Source: G963668345 sp965206025 (GTDB lineage Bacteria; Acidobacteriota; Terriglobia; Bryobacterales; UBA6623). Taken from it: DNA of 64,000 nucleotides. A program made the position numbers and the translations under genes. The DNA lies in assembly GCA_965206025.1 (NCBI GenBank), contig CBDBIU010000003.1, positions 248,001 through 312,000 on the forward strand, written 5' to 3'. Below are positions 26,901 to 35,213 of the stretch, one piece after another; within the stretch, counting starts at the first letter, position 1; each line of letters begins with the position of its first letter. A model generated the notes under the pieces. The model saw nothing but the letters and a program-made list of their open reading frames with translations. It ran no database searches and was not told the origin of the DNA.

Positions 26901-28853
26901 ATGAACAAAGTCTTCGACTCGGGTGATGCTTCCATTTTTGAGATTCGCACGAGCGCACCGGGACCGAGCGGCCAACTGCCGCTGACGGCCGAGATGCTTC
27001 GCCGCAGCGCGAGCGGCGATATCTTCGGCTGGATACAGAACGCCGGCATGGGCTGGAATCCCACCGAATTGGGACGACCTGAGATGTTGATCCTCGGCAC
27101 CCAGGGCGGCGTTCGCTCTTCCGACGGCACTCCGCTCGCCTTGGGCTTCCACACGGGCCACTTCGAGATCGGACTGCTGGTCGAAGCCGCGGCGGAAGAG
27201 ATCAAGTCTCTCGGAGCCATCCCCTTCGCCGGGTTCTGCAGCGACCCCTGCGACGGCCGAACGCAAGGTACGACGGGCATGATGGACAGCCTGCCCTACC
27301 GCAACGACGCGGCTCAAGTTCTGCGCCGGCTCATTCGTTCACTGCCGACTCGTCAGGGGGTCATCGGCGTCGCCACCTGCGACAAAGGCCTGCCGGCCAT
27401 GATGATGGCGCTCGCCTCGATGAGGGAACTCCCTAGCGTGCTGATCCCCGGCGGGGTCACCTTGCCGCCCTCGGAGGGCGAAGACGCGGGAGCGGTTCAA
27501 TCCATGGGAGCGCGCTTTGCCCACGGCGAGCTGAGCCTGGAGGAGGCATCGGTTCTCGGCTGTCGCGCTTGCGGCACCCCTGGAGGAGGATGCCAATTCC
27601 TGGGCACCGCGGCCACTTCGCAAGTCGTGGGCGAGGCGCTGGGGCTGTCGGTGCCGCACTCGGCTCTTGCCCCCTCCGGCCAGGCGATCTGGAAAGATAT
27701 GGCGCGCCGCTCCGCGCGAGCGGCGATGCAGCTGCACGACCGAGGGGTCGTGTGCCGAGACATTATCAACGATGCGTCCATCCGTAACGCCATGGCGGTT
27801 CACGCCGCGTTTGGGGGATCAACAAACCTTCTTCTGCACCTCCCCGCCATCGCGCACGCCGCCGGACTCCCGCAGCCGACGGTAGACGACTGGGCTGACA
27901 TCAATCGGCGTGTTCCACGCCTCGTGGACGTGCTGCCCAATGGGCCAAGAATGCATCCCACGGTGCAAGTCTTCCTGGCCGGGGGCGTTCCCGAAGTCAT
28001 GCTTCACCTGAGACGGATGGAATTGTTGGACACCGCGGTGCTGACGGTGAGCGGCGAATCGCTCGACACGGTCCTGGACTGGTGGCAAGGGTCGGAGCGG
28101 CGGCAGGCCTTGCGCCGGCGGCTCGTCGAGCAAGACGGCGTCGAGCCCGACGATGTCATCATGGACCCCGAGAAAGCCCGCCGCCAAGGACTGACGAGCA
28201 CGATCACGTTTTGCCGCGGTAATCTGGCGCCGGAAGGGTCGGTCGTGAAGAGCACGGCCATCGACCCCAACGTAGTCGACGACGACGGAGTCTACCGAAA
28301 GGTTGGTCCGGCGCGTGTGTTCACGCGCGAGACTGATGCCATCGAGGCGATCAAGAATGGAGCCGTCCGGTCGGGAGACGTCATGGTGCTGGCGTGTTGT
28401 GGTCCCTTGGGATCGGGCATGCAAGAGATCTTCCAGATCACTTCCGCGCTCAAGTATCTATCCTTCGGCAAACAGGTCGCCGTGATTACCGATGCCCGTT
28501 TCTCGGGAGTTTCGACCGGCGCTTGCATTGGCCATGTCGGGCCCGAGGCGCTGGCTGGCGGGCCGATCGGCAAGGTCTTGGACGGCGATCGCATTGAGAT
28601 CGTCATCGATCGAAATAAGCTCGAAGGCTCGCTGGATCTCGTGGGCTGCGGCGAGGAGATCTATGGGGCCGACCAGGGAACGCGCGTATTGGCCGAGCGC
28701 CCGCCAAGAGAGGACCTCTCCGCGAATCCCCAACTTCCCGACGACACGCGGCTCTGGGCAGCCCTGCAAAGGGTCAGCGGAGGCACTTGGGGCGGCTGCG
28801 TGTTCGATGTCGATGCGGTCATCGCCGCGCTCGATTCCGCATCTCGACCGTAA
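26901..28853 (+). CDS. YjhG/YagF-type sugar-acid dehydratase (IlvD/Edd family)
   Basis: A 650-residue Fe-S dehydratase. It matches the YjhG/YagF branch (D-xylonate dehydratase) closely in my recollection of that family: LPLTAEMLRRSASGDIFG, NAGMGW, SDPCDGRTQGTTGM, ATCDKGLPAMMMAL, GGGCQFLGTAATSQVV, HAAFGGSTNLLLHLPAIAHAAG, DARFSGVSTGACIGHVGPEALAGGPIGK. Cys residues in SDPC, ATC and the CGTPGGGC region are the likely cluster ligands. It converts a sugar acid such as D-xylonate to a 2-keto-3-deoxy acid. It is followed 200 bases later by a TIM-barrel sugar epimerase. ATG at 26901 is preceded by GGTGAGGTAA. Exact substrate not proven. Confidence 0.88.
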   Translation: MNKVFDSGDASIFEIRTSAPGPSGQLPLTAEMLRRSASGDIFGWIQNAGMGWNPTELGRPEMLILGTQGGVRSSDGTPLALGFHTGHFEIGLLVEAAAEEIKSLGAIPFAGFCSDPCDGRTQGTTGMMDSLPYRNDAAQVLRRLIRSLPTRQGVIGVATCDKGLPAMMMALASMRELPSVLIPGGVTLPPSEGEDAGAVQSMGARFAHGELSLEEASVLGCRACGTPGGGCQFLGTAATSQVVGEALGLSVPHSALAPSGQAIWKDMARRSARAAMQLHDRGVVCRDIINDASIRNAMAVHAAFGGSTNLLLHLPAIAHAAGLPQPTVDDWADINRRVPRLVDVLPNGPRMHPTVQVFLAGGVPEVMLHLRRMELLDTAVLTVSGESLDTVLDWWQGSERRQALRRRLVEQDGVEPDDVIMDPEKARRQGLTSTITFCRGNLAPEGSVVKSTAIDPNVVDDDGVYRKVGPARVFTRETDAIEAIKNGAVRSGDVMVLACCGPLGSGMQEIFQITSALKYLSFGKQVAVITDARFSGVSTGACIGHVGPEALAGGPIGKVLDGDRIEIVIDRNKLEGSLDLVGCGEEIYGADQGTRVLAERPPREDLSANPQLPDDTRLWAALQRVSGGTWGGCVFDVDAVIAALDSASRP

Positions 28854-29058
28854 GCGCTTTTGAAGTGAGATCCTTGCCAAAATGCCGAAGCGTTCTCTCA
28901 TGCTCGCCGTTCAACACGATGGGCGTCCTGTAGCGCATGGCTCGGCGGTCGTTTCGCTGGGACTTGCGATCCTTGGCTCCCTGAGCGACGGAATCACGGA
29001 CCGATGCATCAATGTCCCCGGCACTTTCTTCGCACCTTCCCGTATCCGATTCTGATTG

Positions 29059-29916
29059 ATGATGAACCAACTCGAACCCTTGCAAGTCGGCGTGATGTTC
29101 TGGACGGGCGGTGATCTCGGCGTCGAAGGAACGCCTTTTGAAATCGTCCAAATGGTCAAGGGGCTGGGAGTCGTTTGCGGCCAGCTCGGCATCCACCCGG
29201 ACGCAAACCTCACTCCCGCGGCCGTTGAAGCCTGGAGCCAGGCTCTCGAAAAGCTAAGCTTCACCATCACGGCTGTCTTCCCCGCTTTCCGGGGGGAGAG
29301 CTACGCCGACATTCCCAGCGTTCAAAAGACAGTCGGCTTCGTCCCTCCCGCTACGCGAGAAGAGCGTGAAGAACGAACTTACGAGTGCTCGGACTTTGCC
29401 AAGGCGCTGAGGATCGCCGAGGTCGCAACCCACATCGGTTTCGTCCCCGAAGATAGCGATCATCCCGACTACCTCGCGGTAGGAGACATGGTTCGCCGAG
29501 TGTGCGACCACTGCCGCCGAAACGGACAAACCTTCGGCCTCGAAACCGGGCAGGAGTCGGCGACCGCGTTAGGAAACTTCATCCGCGACGTTGACCGGGT
29601 CAACCTGGGCATCAACTTCGACCCGGCGAATATGATTCTCTACGGCTCGGGCGAGCCTCTGGAAGCGCTCGAGATGGTCAAGGAGTGGGTCATCAGCGTC
29701 CACTGCAAAGACGCGCTTTGGCCCAAGCAGACAGGGATTTGGGGAACGGAGGTTCCTCTGGGCCAAGGGGATGTCGGCATGGATCGCTACGTGGCGAAAC
29801 TCAAGGCATTGGGCTACCGCGGCCCGTTGTCCATCGAGCGAGAGATCACGGGCGAAAAGCAACTCGCCGACATGCGCGAAGCGATTGCACTTTTGAAGCG
29901 CCTACGCCGGCGCTAG
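29059..29916 (+). CDS. Sugar phosphate isomerase/epimerase (TIM-barrel, AP-endonuclease-2 fold)
   Basis: A protein of about 285 residues. LGVEGTPFEIVQMVKGLGV, FGLETGQE (Glu ligand), LGINFDPANMILYG (Asp ligand), VISVHCKDA (His and Asp) and LSIEREI (Glu) follow the metal-binding order of the xylose-isomerase-like TIM-barrel family. It probably interconverts or epimerises a sugar linked to the neighbouring sugar-acid dehydratase. The start lies in a TTG-ATG-ATG cluster (29056-29064); I chose the first ATG. Its 3' end overlaps the converging Trm112-like gene by 4 bases. Confidence 0.8.
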   Translation: MMNQLEPLQVGVMFWTGGDLGVEGTPFEIVQMVKGLGVVCGQLGIHPDANLTPAAVEAWSQALEKLSFTITAVFPAFRGESYADIPSVQKTVGFVPPATREEREERTYECSDFAKALRIAEVATHIGFVPEDSDHPDYLAVGDMVRRVCDHCRRNGQTFGLETGQESATALGNFIRDVDRVNLGINFDPANMILYGSGEPLEALEMVKEWVISVHCKDALWPKQTGIWGTEVPLGQGDVGMDRYVAKLKALGYRGPLSIEREITGEKQLADMREAIALLKRLRRR

Positions 29917-30179
29917 GGCTCCTTGATCTGCTCCGTCAAGATCCCCTGATCGACCAGCATCACGGGAATGTCATCGTCAATGCGGTAGACCACTTGTTCG
30001 TCCTCGGTGATCAGACCTTCCTGAAGCGGCTTTTCGACAGCGCTTCCGTCGTGATACTTCACCGCACCCTCGGCGATCTTTGCATTGAGTTCTTCCAACT
30101 GATCTTGAGGCAGCAGGCGCACCGGCACTTTGGTTCGCGGGCAACACAAGATCTCCAACAAGTCGTCGCTAATCGGCAT
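29913..30179 (-). CDS. Trm112-family small protein
   Basis: An 88-residue protein. LLEILCCPRTKVPVRLL at the N-terminus and YRIDDDIPVML near the C-terminus are the Trm112/UPF0434 pattern. Only one Cys pair (CC, about residues 12-13) is present; the second zinc pair of archetypal members is missing. Such proteins activate or stabilise methyltransferases. It converges on the upstream epimerase gene with a 4-base overlap. Likely complete. Confidence 0.8.
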   Translation of the reverse strand: MPISDDLLEILCCPRTKVPVRLLPQDQLEELNAKIAEGAVKYHDGSAVEKPLQEGLITEDEQVVYRIDDDIPVMLVDQGILTEQIKEP

Positions 30180-30265
30180 GTGTCTTTCCCATCAACCCGA
30201 TCGCAAGAGGAATCGAGTTGCGAGACACAGTGTATCATCCTGATTGGTGCGGCGCTGATCCGAGA

Positions 30266-30511
30266 GTTGTCCAACACAAGATGATCCTGAAACGACGGCA
30301 GCCGGAAGAGGGCACACTGCGGGTGAATGCGAATCACCATGCAGCATGCACAACGTCTCACGCTGACCGAGATGCGCGAGTTCGTGGCCTCCAGCGGCAG
30401 CCTCAGCTTTACCGGCGCCGAGCGCAAGCAGATCTACGGCCTCGTCGAGCGCACTTTACAGGCGCACGAGTACTTGCGCGGCTAGCGAAGAAAAACAAAG
30501 GCGTCGTGCGG
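30266..30511 (+). mobile_element. rve-type IS, left-end fragment cut by IS21
   Basis: It contains the terminal motif ACACAAGATGATCCTGAA and the first ~55 codons of a transposase (QHAQRLTLTEMREFVASSGS..), closely matching 41430-41670. An in-frame stop (GGCTAG, about 30480) and the IS21 junction at 30512 end it. The rest of the element is absent to the right of IS21. Confidence 0.8.
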
Positions 30512-30635
30512 TGAGAACGGCGGAGCGAAACTAGACCATAGAGCGGCGAATCGAAGCTGCTTTTGGGCGGAGTAAAAGTAGACCGTCCGAGTGGTCCAGC
30601 GAACATTCCTGTGGTGTTTGTGGGACACGAGAGGG

Positions 30636-32135
30636 ATGTATCGCGTGGAGCTATACGCTCAAGTACGGCGCAGTGTCTTTGTCGAAGGGCTCAGTGAGCG
30701 CGAGGCCGCCAAACGGTTTGGCCTGGCGCGAGGGACGGTGCGCAAGATGTTGCGCTACGCCACTCCGCCGGGCTATCGGCGGCGCCAACCAGCGCAGAGG
30801 CCGAAGCTGGATCCCTTCACCGGAATCGTCGATCAGATCCTCATCGACGATCAGGAACGTCCGAAGAAACAACGCCACACCGCAAAACGCATCTTCGACC
30901 GCTTGCGCGACGAGTACGATTTCACCGGCGGTTACACGATCGTCAAGGACTATGTTCGCGACAAGAAGCTCGGCGGGCAAGAGATGTTCGTGCCGCTGGT
31001 GCATCCGCCGGGCGATGCCCAGGCCGACTTCGGTGAAGCTCTGGTGGTCATTGACGGCGTACAGCGCAAGGCGCACTACTTGGTGGTCGATCTGCCGCAT
31101 AGCGATGACGCTTTCGTAAAAGCTTTCCCGGCCGAGACGACGGAAGCGTTTTGCGAGGGGCACAACGCAGCGTTTCGGTACTTCGGCGGCGTGCCACGCA
31201 GCATCCTCTACGACAACACGACCTTGGCGGTGGCGAGGATTCTGGGCGACGGCAGGCGCAAGCGGACCAGGGTGTTCAGTGAACTGCAGTCGCACTATTT
31301 ATTCTCCGATCGTTTCGGGCGTCCGGGCAAAGGCAACGACAAGGGAAAGGTGGAAGGACTGGTCGGTTATGCCCGGCGGAACTTCATGGTGCCGGCGCCA
31401 AGGTTTCCAAGCTGGGAAGCGTTCAACGAGCAGCTCGAAGCGCAGTGCCTCAACAATCGTAAGCGGCGCTTGCGGCGGCACACCGAAACGATTGAGGAAC
31501 GTTTCAAGCGTGACCGCCAAGCGTTGTTGCCCTTGCCGCCCACGCCCTATGACGCCTGCGACAAACGCACCACGCGGGTGACGTCGCTGTCATTGGTGCG
31601 CTATCGCGCCAACGACTACTCGGTGCCCACACGCTACGGACATCGCCAGGTGTTGCTGAAAGGCTACGTCGATGAAATCGTGATCTGTTGTGGCAGCGAA
31701 GAGATCGCGCGCCACCGGCGCAGTTACGAACGCGAAGAGTTGATCTTCGATCCGCTGCATTACCTAGCACTGCTGGAACGCAAGACCAACGCGCTCGATC
31801 AAGCGGCCCCGTTGGCGGGCTGGGAGCTGCCCGAACAGTTCACGTGCTTGAGACGTTTGCTCGAGGCACGGTTGGGAATGCCAGGCAAGCGCGAGTACGT
31901 GCAGGTATTGCGATTACTGGAGGACTTCCGATTCGAGCACGTTGCCGCGGCGGTGCGCCAAGCCTGCGAGTTGGGAGCGATTGGCTTGGATGCAGTCAGG
32001 CACTTAGTGCTGTGCCGCATCGAGCAACGGCCGCCGCGCTTGGACTTGACGAAGTATCCGCACCTGCCGGCAGCCCAGGTGGAGCAAACCTCCGCTGCGG
32101 ACTATTTGGCACTGCTGGCACAAGGAGGGGGGTAA
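30636..32135 (+). CDS. istA: IstA transposase of IS21 family
   Basis: A 499-residue transposase. The N-terminal helix-turn-helix LSEREAAKRFGLARGTVRKML (about residues 17-37) precedes the rve catalytic core with QADFGEA (Asp, about 131), VPRSILYDNTTLAV (second Asp, about 197) and GNDKGKVEGLVGYARRNF (Glu, about 240). The ATG at 30636 follows GAGAGGG; the open frame starts 15 codons earlier without support. Its stop overlaps the istB start (TAATG). Confidence 0.93.
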   Translation: MYRVELYAQVRRSVFVEGLSEREAAKRFGLARGTVRKMLRYATPPGYRRRQPAQRPKLDPFTGIVDQILIDDQERPKKQRHTAKRIFDRLRDEYDFTGGYTIVKDYVRDKKLGGQEMFVPLVHPPGDAQADFGEALVVIDGVQRKAHYLVVDLPHSDDAFVKAFPAETTEAFCEGHNAAFRYFGGVPRSILYDNTTLAVARILGDGRRKRTRVFSELQSHYLFSDRFGRPGKGNDKGKVEGLVGYARRNFMVPAPRFPSWEAFNEQLEAQCLNNRKRRLRRHTETIEERFKRDRQALLPLPPTPYDACDKRTTRVTSLSLVRYRANDYSVPTRYGHRQVLLKGYVDEIVICCGSEEIARHRRSYEREELIFDPLHYLALLERKTNALDQAAPLAGWELPEQFTCLRRLLEARLGMPGKREYVQVLRLLEDFRFEHVAAAVRQACELGAIGLDAVRHLVLCRIEQRPPRLDLTKYPHLPAAQVEQTSAADYLALLAQGGG

Positions 32136-32896
32136 TGGCGAGGTCGAAACTTCTGCTCGAAGCGCATTTGAAAGCGTTGCGGCTGCCAACCTTCCTGCGC
32201 GAGTACGACAAACTGGCGCGGCAATGCGCCGCCGAGAGCTTGGATTCGAGGAGCTTCCTGCAACAACTCTGCGAGCTGGAACTGCTCGACCGTGAACAGC
32301 GGGCCACCGAGCGCCGCATCAAGGCCGCGAAGTTTCCCGTGACCAAGAGTCTGGACACTTTCGACTTCCCGTCCTTGCCAGCGTTGAACAAGAAGCTGGT
32401 GCTGGAACTGGCGCGCTGTGAGTTTATCGACCGCCGCGAAAACGTGCTGGCACTGGGTAATTCCGGCACGGGCAAAACGCACATCGGCTTGGCGTTGGGA
32501 CTGGCGGCTTGTCAGCGCGGCTATCGAACACGCTTCACAACAGCGGCGGCACTGGTCAATGAGCTGCTCGAAGCCCGAGATGAACGGCGCTTGCGGCGAT
32601 GTCAAAAGCAGTTGGCCAAGCAGGATCTGCTGATCGTCGATGAACTGGGCTACGTGCCGCTATCGAAGACCGGAGCGGAGTTATTGTTCGAAGTGTTTTC
32701 CCAGCGCTACGAACAGGGCTCGACGCTGGTCACCTCGAATCTGCCGTTTAACGAATGGACGGAGGTCTTCGGCTCCGAGCGGCTGACCGGCGCCCTGCTC
32801 GATCGCCTCACGCACCACGTTCATATTCTAGAGATGAACGGCGAAAGCTTCCGTCTGATCCAGAGCAAGAAGAAGCGGGCTCACTCTTTGGGCTGA
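32135..32896 (+). CDS. istB: IstB-like ATP-binding helper protein of IS21
   Basis: 253 residues, the full partner of the istA just upstream, with GNSGTGKTH (Walker A) and LLIVDELGY (Walker B). It is translationally coupled to istA through TAATG after an AGGAGGGGGG site. It differs from copy 1 at two codons only (NELLEARDERRLRRC here, NELFEARDERRLLRC there). Confidence 0.93.
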   Translation: MARSKLLLEAHLKALRLPTFLREYDKLARQCAAESLDSRSFLQQLCELELLDREQRATERRIKAAKFPVTKSLDTFDFPSLPALNKKLVLELARCEFIDRRENVLALGNSGTGKTHIGLALGLAACQRGYRTRFTTAAALVNELLEARDERRLRRCQKQLAKQDLLIVDELGYVPLSKTGAELLFEVFSQRYEQGSTLVTSNLPFNEWTEVFGSERLTGALLDRLTHHVHILEMNGESFRLIQSKKKRAHSLG

Positions 32897-33065
32897 CCCA
32901 CCGGCCACTCGCCCGGTTTTCGTGGGACGGCCTCCACTACGCCTGGGCCGCCCTAAAGGGCGACCGCAGGCTCCGTTCCAGCCGTCCCACGAAAACCGCT
33001 ACCCCTTCACCAACTGGTCTACTTTTGCTCCGCCGAAGTGGTCCAAATTTACTCCGCCCTTGACA

Positions 33066-33759
33066 CCGCGCGCTCCTTGATAGGACGGGTCGCCGTATTC
33101 ACCGCTCTTGCCAGCTTTTCCCGGGCGTCCTGAATCTCCGAACTGAACCAACCATGCCAAGGTACGTCGAGTGTGCTGATGAAGAGCAGCAGGACCGCCG
33201 TCGCCATGGCTTGGGAAAAACGTCGGCTCGAAAATATGCGCCGCATCGTGCGCCACGATCGCTTCGCGGGTGTCGACGCGTAGTCGCGCAAATTTATCGG
33301 CGCATCATAGAACGGATCGCCGTCGAGTTCAGGTTGTTCCGCGCCGCCGTTATCACTTTCGACAATGGGGCCAAGGTCCTCGTCGGCTCTCTTGAAGCTC
33401 CACGGGGCAACTGCCGGTTCGTCTTGCCCGCCGGCCCCCATAGCTTGAACCGCGGCAAGCCGTTCAGCCTCCAGCATGGCCTCGGCTTCCTGCAAAGCGG
33501 GTCCTTCGGTACGTGGTGTGAAGGGCAGTAGTTTCCGGGGCTGGAGGCGAGTTTCCGGGCTGTAGGTAAGACTGGCCGCTGCCGGAAGCGCCTGCGAAAC
33601 CGTCGCTAGCCTAGCTGGATAGCTGCCCAACTCAGGCTCCAAGTTGACGAGGTGTTGGAACTGTTGGAAGTGATAGCGCCGACCTGACCGTAGGGGAGCT
33701 TTCGGTGGAGAACCGGTGATTCCATACTGCGAAGCTTGATTATTACCGGCTAAGGGCAC
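33066..33759 (-). pseudogene. Unrecognised single-pass membrane protein, 3' end lost to IS21
   Basis: The GTG start at 33759 follows CACCGGGAG. The visible ~231 host residues have a proline/alanine-rich N-terminal half, an acidic stretch (about 125-150), a basic patch SWRTMRRIFSSRRF and one membrane helix (about 184-200, ATAVLLLFISTL), then an amphipathic segment cut at the IS21 end. Four more codons are read from the IS. No family recognised. The order (cytoplasmic acidic region, basic patch, helix) fits a type II anchored protein. Confidence 0.55.
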
Positions 33760-34216
33760 GTTGTTCGCTCCCGGTGGCTAGCTGACGCAGCCCGTAAACC
33801 TATACGGGGACTTCCATCCCCACTGCGACTCCTAATCCACCACCAGACCTAGTTAATAATAGTACTGGTGACGACTCGATGCAATCGGTCGAAAGCCTTA
33901 GGGCCTAGTGGTACTACGCTCCTAGTACACTCAAGGGCCCTGCGAAACGCTGCTTCAAACTCAAATGTCGACTCTGTAGATAGAGATACTTAGAGCCGAT
34001 AGTCCCACTAATTGGCGGCCCTTGACAGTTGCCGGCGTGATGAAATTTGCTCAAAAAAACCGGGAAAATCCTCTTGCACACTGTGATCTCACAATCGAGG
34101 CCGTGTCAAGCCCTTGCCGACTAGCCCCAGCAGACTCGTAAAGACTCCGCCAAGCGCGGGTGTTGCGGGGCGCCGGGCGCCTTGGGTTCGCCTCCGCGAA
34201 TCTCGACTAGCCCACG
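33760..34216. other. Intergenic region, lower GC
   Basis: No gene seen. It is noticeably more AT-rich than its surroundings and contains TTTTTTTGAGC and GTTAATAATAGTAC stretches on one strand or the other. It probably holds promoter or leader sequence for the truncated membrane protein. I could not match it to a riboswitch class. Confidence 0.4.
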
Positions 34217-35095
34217 TTAGGCGACAGCCGCAATGCCTTCCTGAAGCGCCACTGTTTCTTCCATCTTTTTCATGAATTCGATGCTGTGTCTGACCAGGGT
34301 CTTCCAATCGGGTTTGGGCGGCAAGCAGTCGACCGACACATAGCCGGTGTAACCCATAGCGTTCAGCGTTCGGATGAAGTCCAGGAAGTCGACGTGGCCT
34401 GTCCCGGGGATCTGCCGATTGCTGTCGGCAAGGTGAATGTGCATGAGTTTGTCGCCGGCGAACCGAAAGGCGTCGGTGAGCGGTCCGTCCTCTATATTCA
34501 TATGGAAGAAGTCTTGCAGGATACCGAGGTTGTCGGCGCCCACCTCTTCGATGACGGCCATCACTTCGACCGTCGTGTTCATGAAGCCGGCATAGCCTTC
34601 GAACCTGTTCAGCGGCTCAATGGCCAGCCGGATATTCCTCGTCCCCGCGTATTCGGCGACCTCTCGCGTGGATGCCACGAAGTTTTTCCTGAGCTGGTCG
34701 ATCGGCTTGCTGGTGACCGGGTACTCGGGCTGGAAATCGACGGCCGAGAATTGAAACAGCGGCGGTTCGTCAAAGGTGGCGGCTAGATCCACGCATTTCT
34801 TGAAATGGACGAGCGCCCGCTGCCGCGCGGCCTCGTCCAGCGAGGCCAGATCCCTTTCCTCTCCCGCGTGCCAGCCGGCGCTGGCATTCAAGATAGCCGG
34901 CATGGCGAGCCCGAGAGAGCGCGCCATATCGGTTGCTTTCCTGAACGAGGTCTGGTCCGCGTACGGGTCGCAATCGAAGTCCACCGCGTCGTAACCCGCA
35001 GCGGCCATCGTCTCGAGCACCTCTTGCGGGTTCTTCCATACGTCGCCCTCGCTGCCACCGAGTGTGGCAAGAACAAATGAGTACTTGTGCGCCAT
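34217..35095 (-). CDS. Sugar phosphate isomerase/epimerase (TIM-barrel)
   Basis: A 292-residue protein. Family landmarks in order: YDAVDFDCDPYADQ, IRLAIEPLNRFEGYAGFMNT (Glu ligand), NLGILQDFFHMNIED (Asp and His), LMHIHLADSNRQIPGTGHVDF (His and Asp) and YVSVDCLPP (where a Glu is usual a Cys/Asp is seen). Closest in style to D-tagatose/D-psicose 3-epimerase-like proteins. The final metal-ligand Glu is not obvious (SVDCLP rather than SLE), so activity may differ. It lies just downstream of the broken GH127-type gene on the same strand and may have been co-transcribed with it. Confidence 0.78.
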   Translation of the reverse strand: MAHKYSFVLATLGGSEGDVWKNPQEVLETMAAAGYDAVDFDCDPYADQTSFRKATDMARSLGLAMPAILNASAGWHAGEERDLASLDEAARQRALVHFKKCVDLAATFDEPPLFQFSAVDFQPEYPVTSKPIDQLRKNFVASTREVAEYAGTRNIRLAIEPLNRFEGYAGFMNTTVEVMAVIEEVGADNLGILQDFFHMNIEDGPLTDAFRFAGDKLMHIHLADSNRQIPGTGHVDFLDFIRTLNAMGYTGYVSVDCLPPKPDWKTLVRHSIEFMKKMEETVALQEGIAAVA

Positions 35096-35213
35096 TTTCG
35101 CTATCCTTTCCGTTGTTCGGTCAGCCGGCCGCCGAAGACTAGAGACCGACGTCGGCCTCCAGCGCGGAAGCCCTCGACAACTACCGACCCATCCATCGAG
35201 CAGCCGGCCACTA

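Larger units (their letters stand above)
30512..33065 (+). mobile_element. IS21-family insertion sequence, complete copy 2
   Basis: 2554 bp. The left end TGAGAACGGCGGAG and the right end, read inwards, TGTCAAGGGCGGAG are matched inverted termini. Internal repeats of GGCGGAGTAAAAGTAGACC occur at both ends. It carries istA and istB. The left flank is an rve-IS fragment and the right flank is a truncated host gene, with no target duplication, so recombination with another copy or a deletion has changed one flank. Confidence 0.92.

Noticed and set aside
33760..34216. AT-rich leader as a cyclic-di-GMP-type riboswitch
   Set aside because: I could not find the conserved receptor motifs; left as an unassigned intergenic region.
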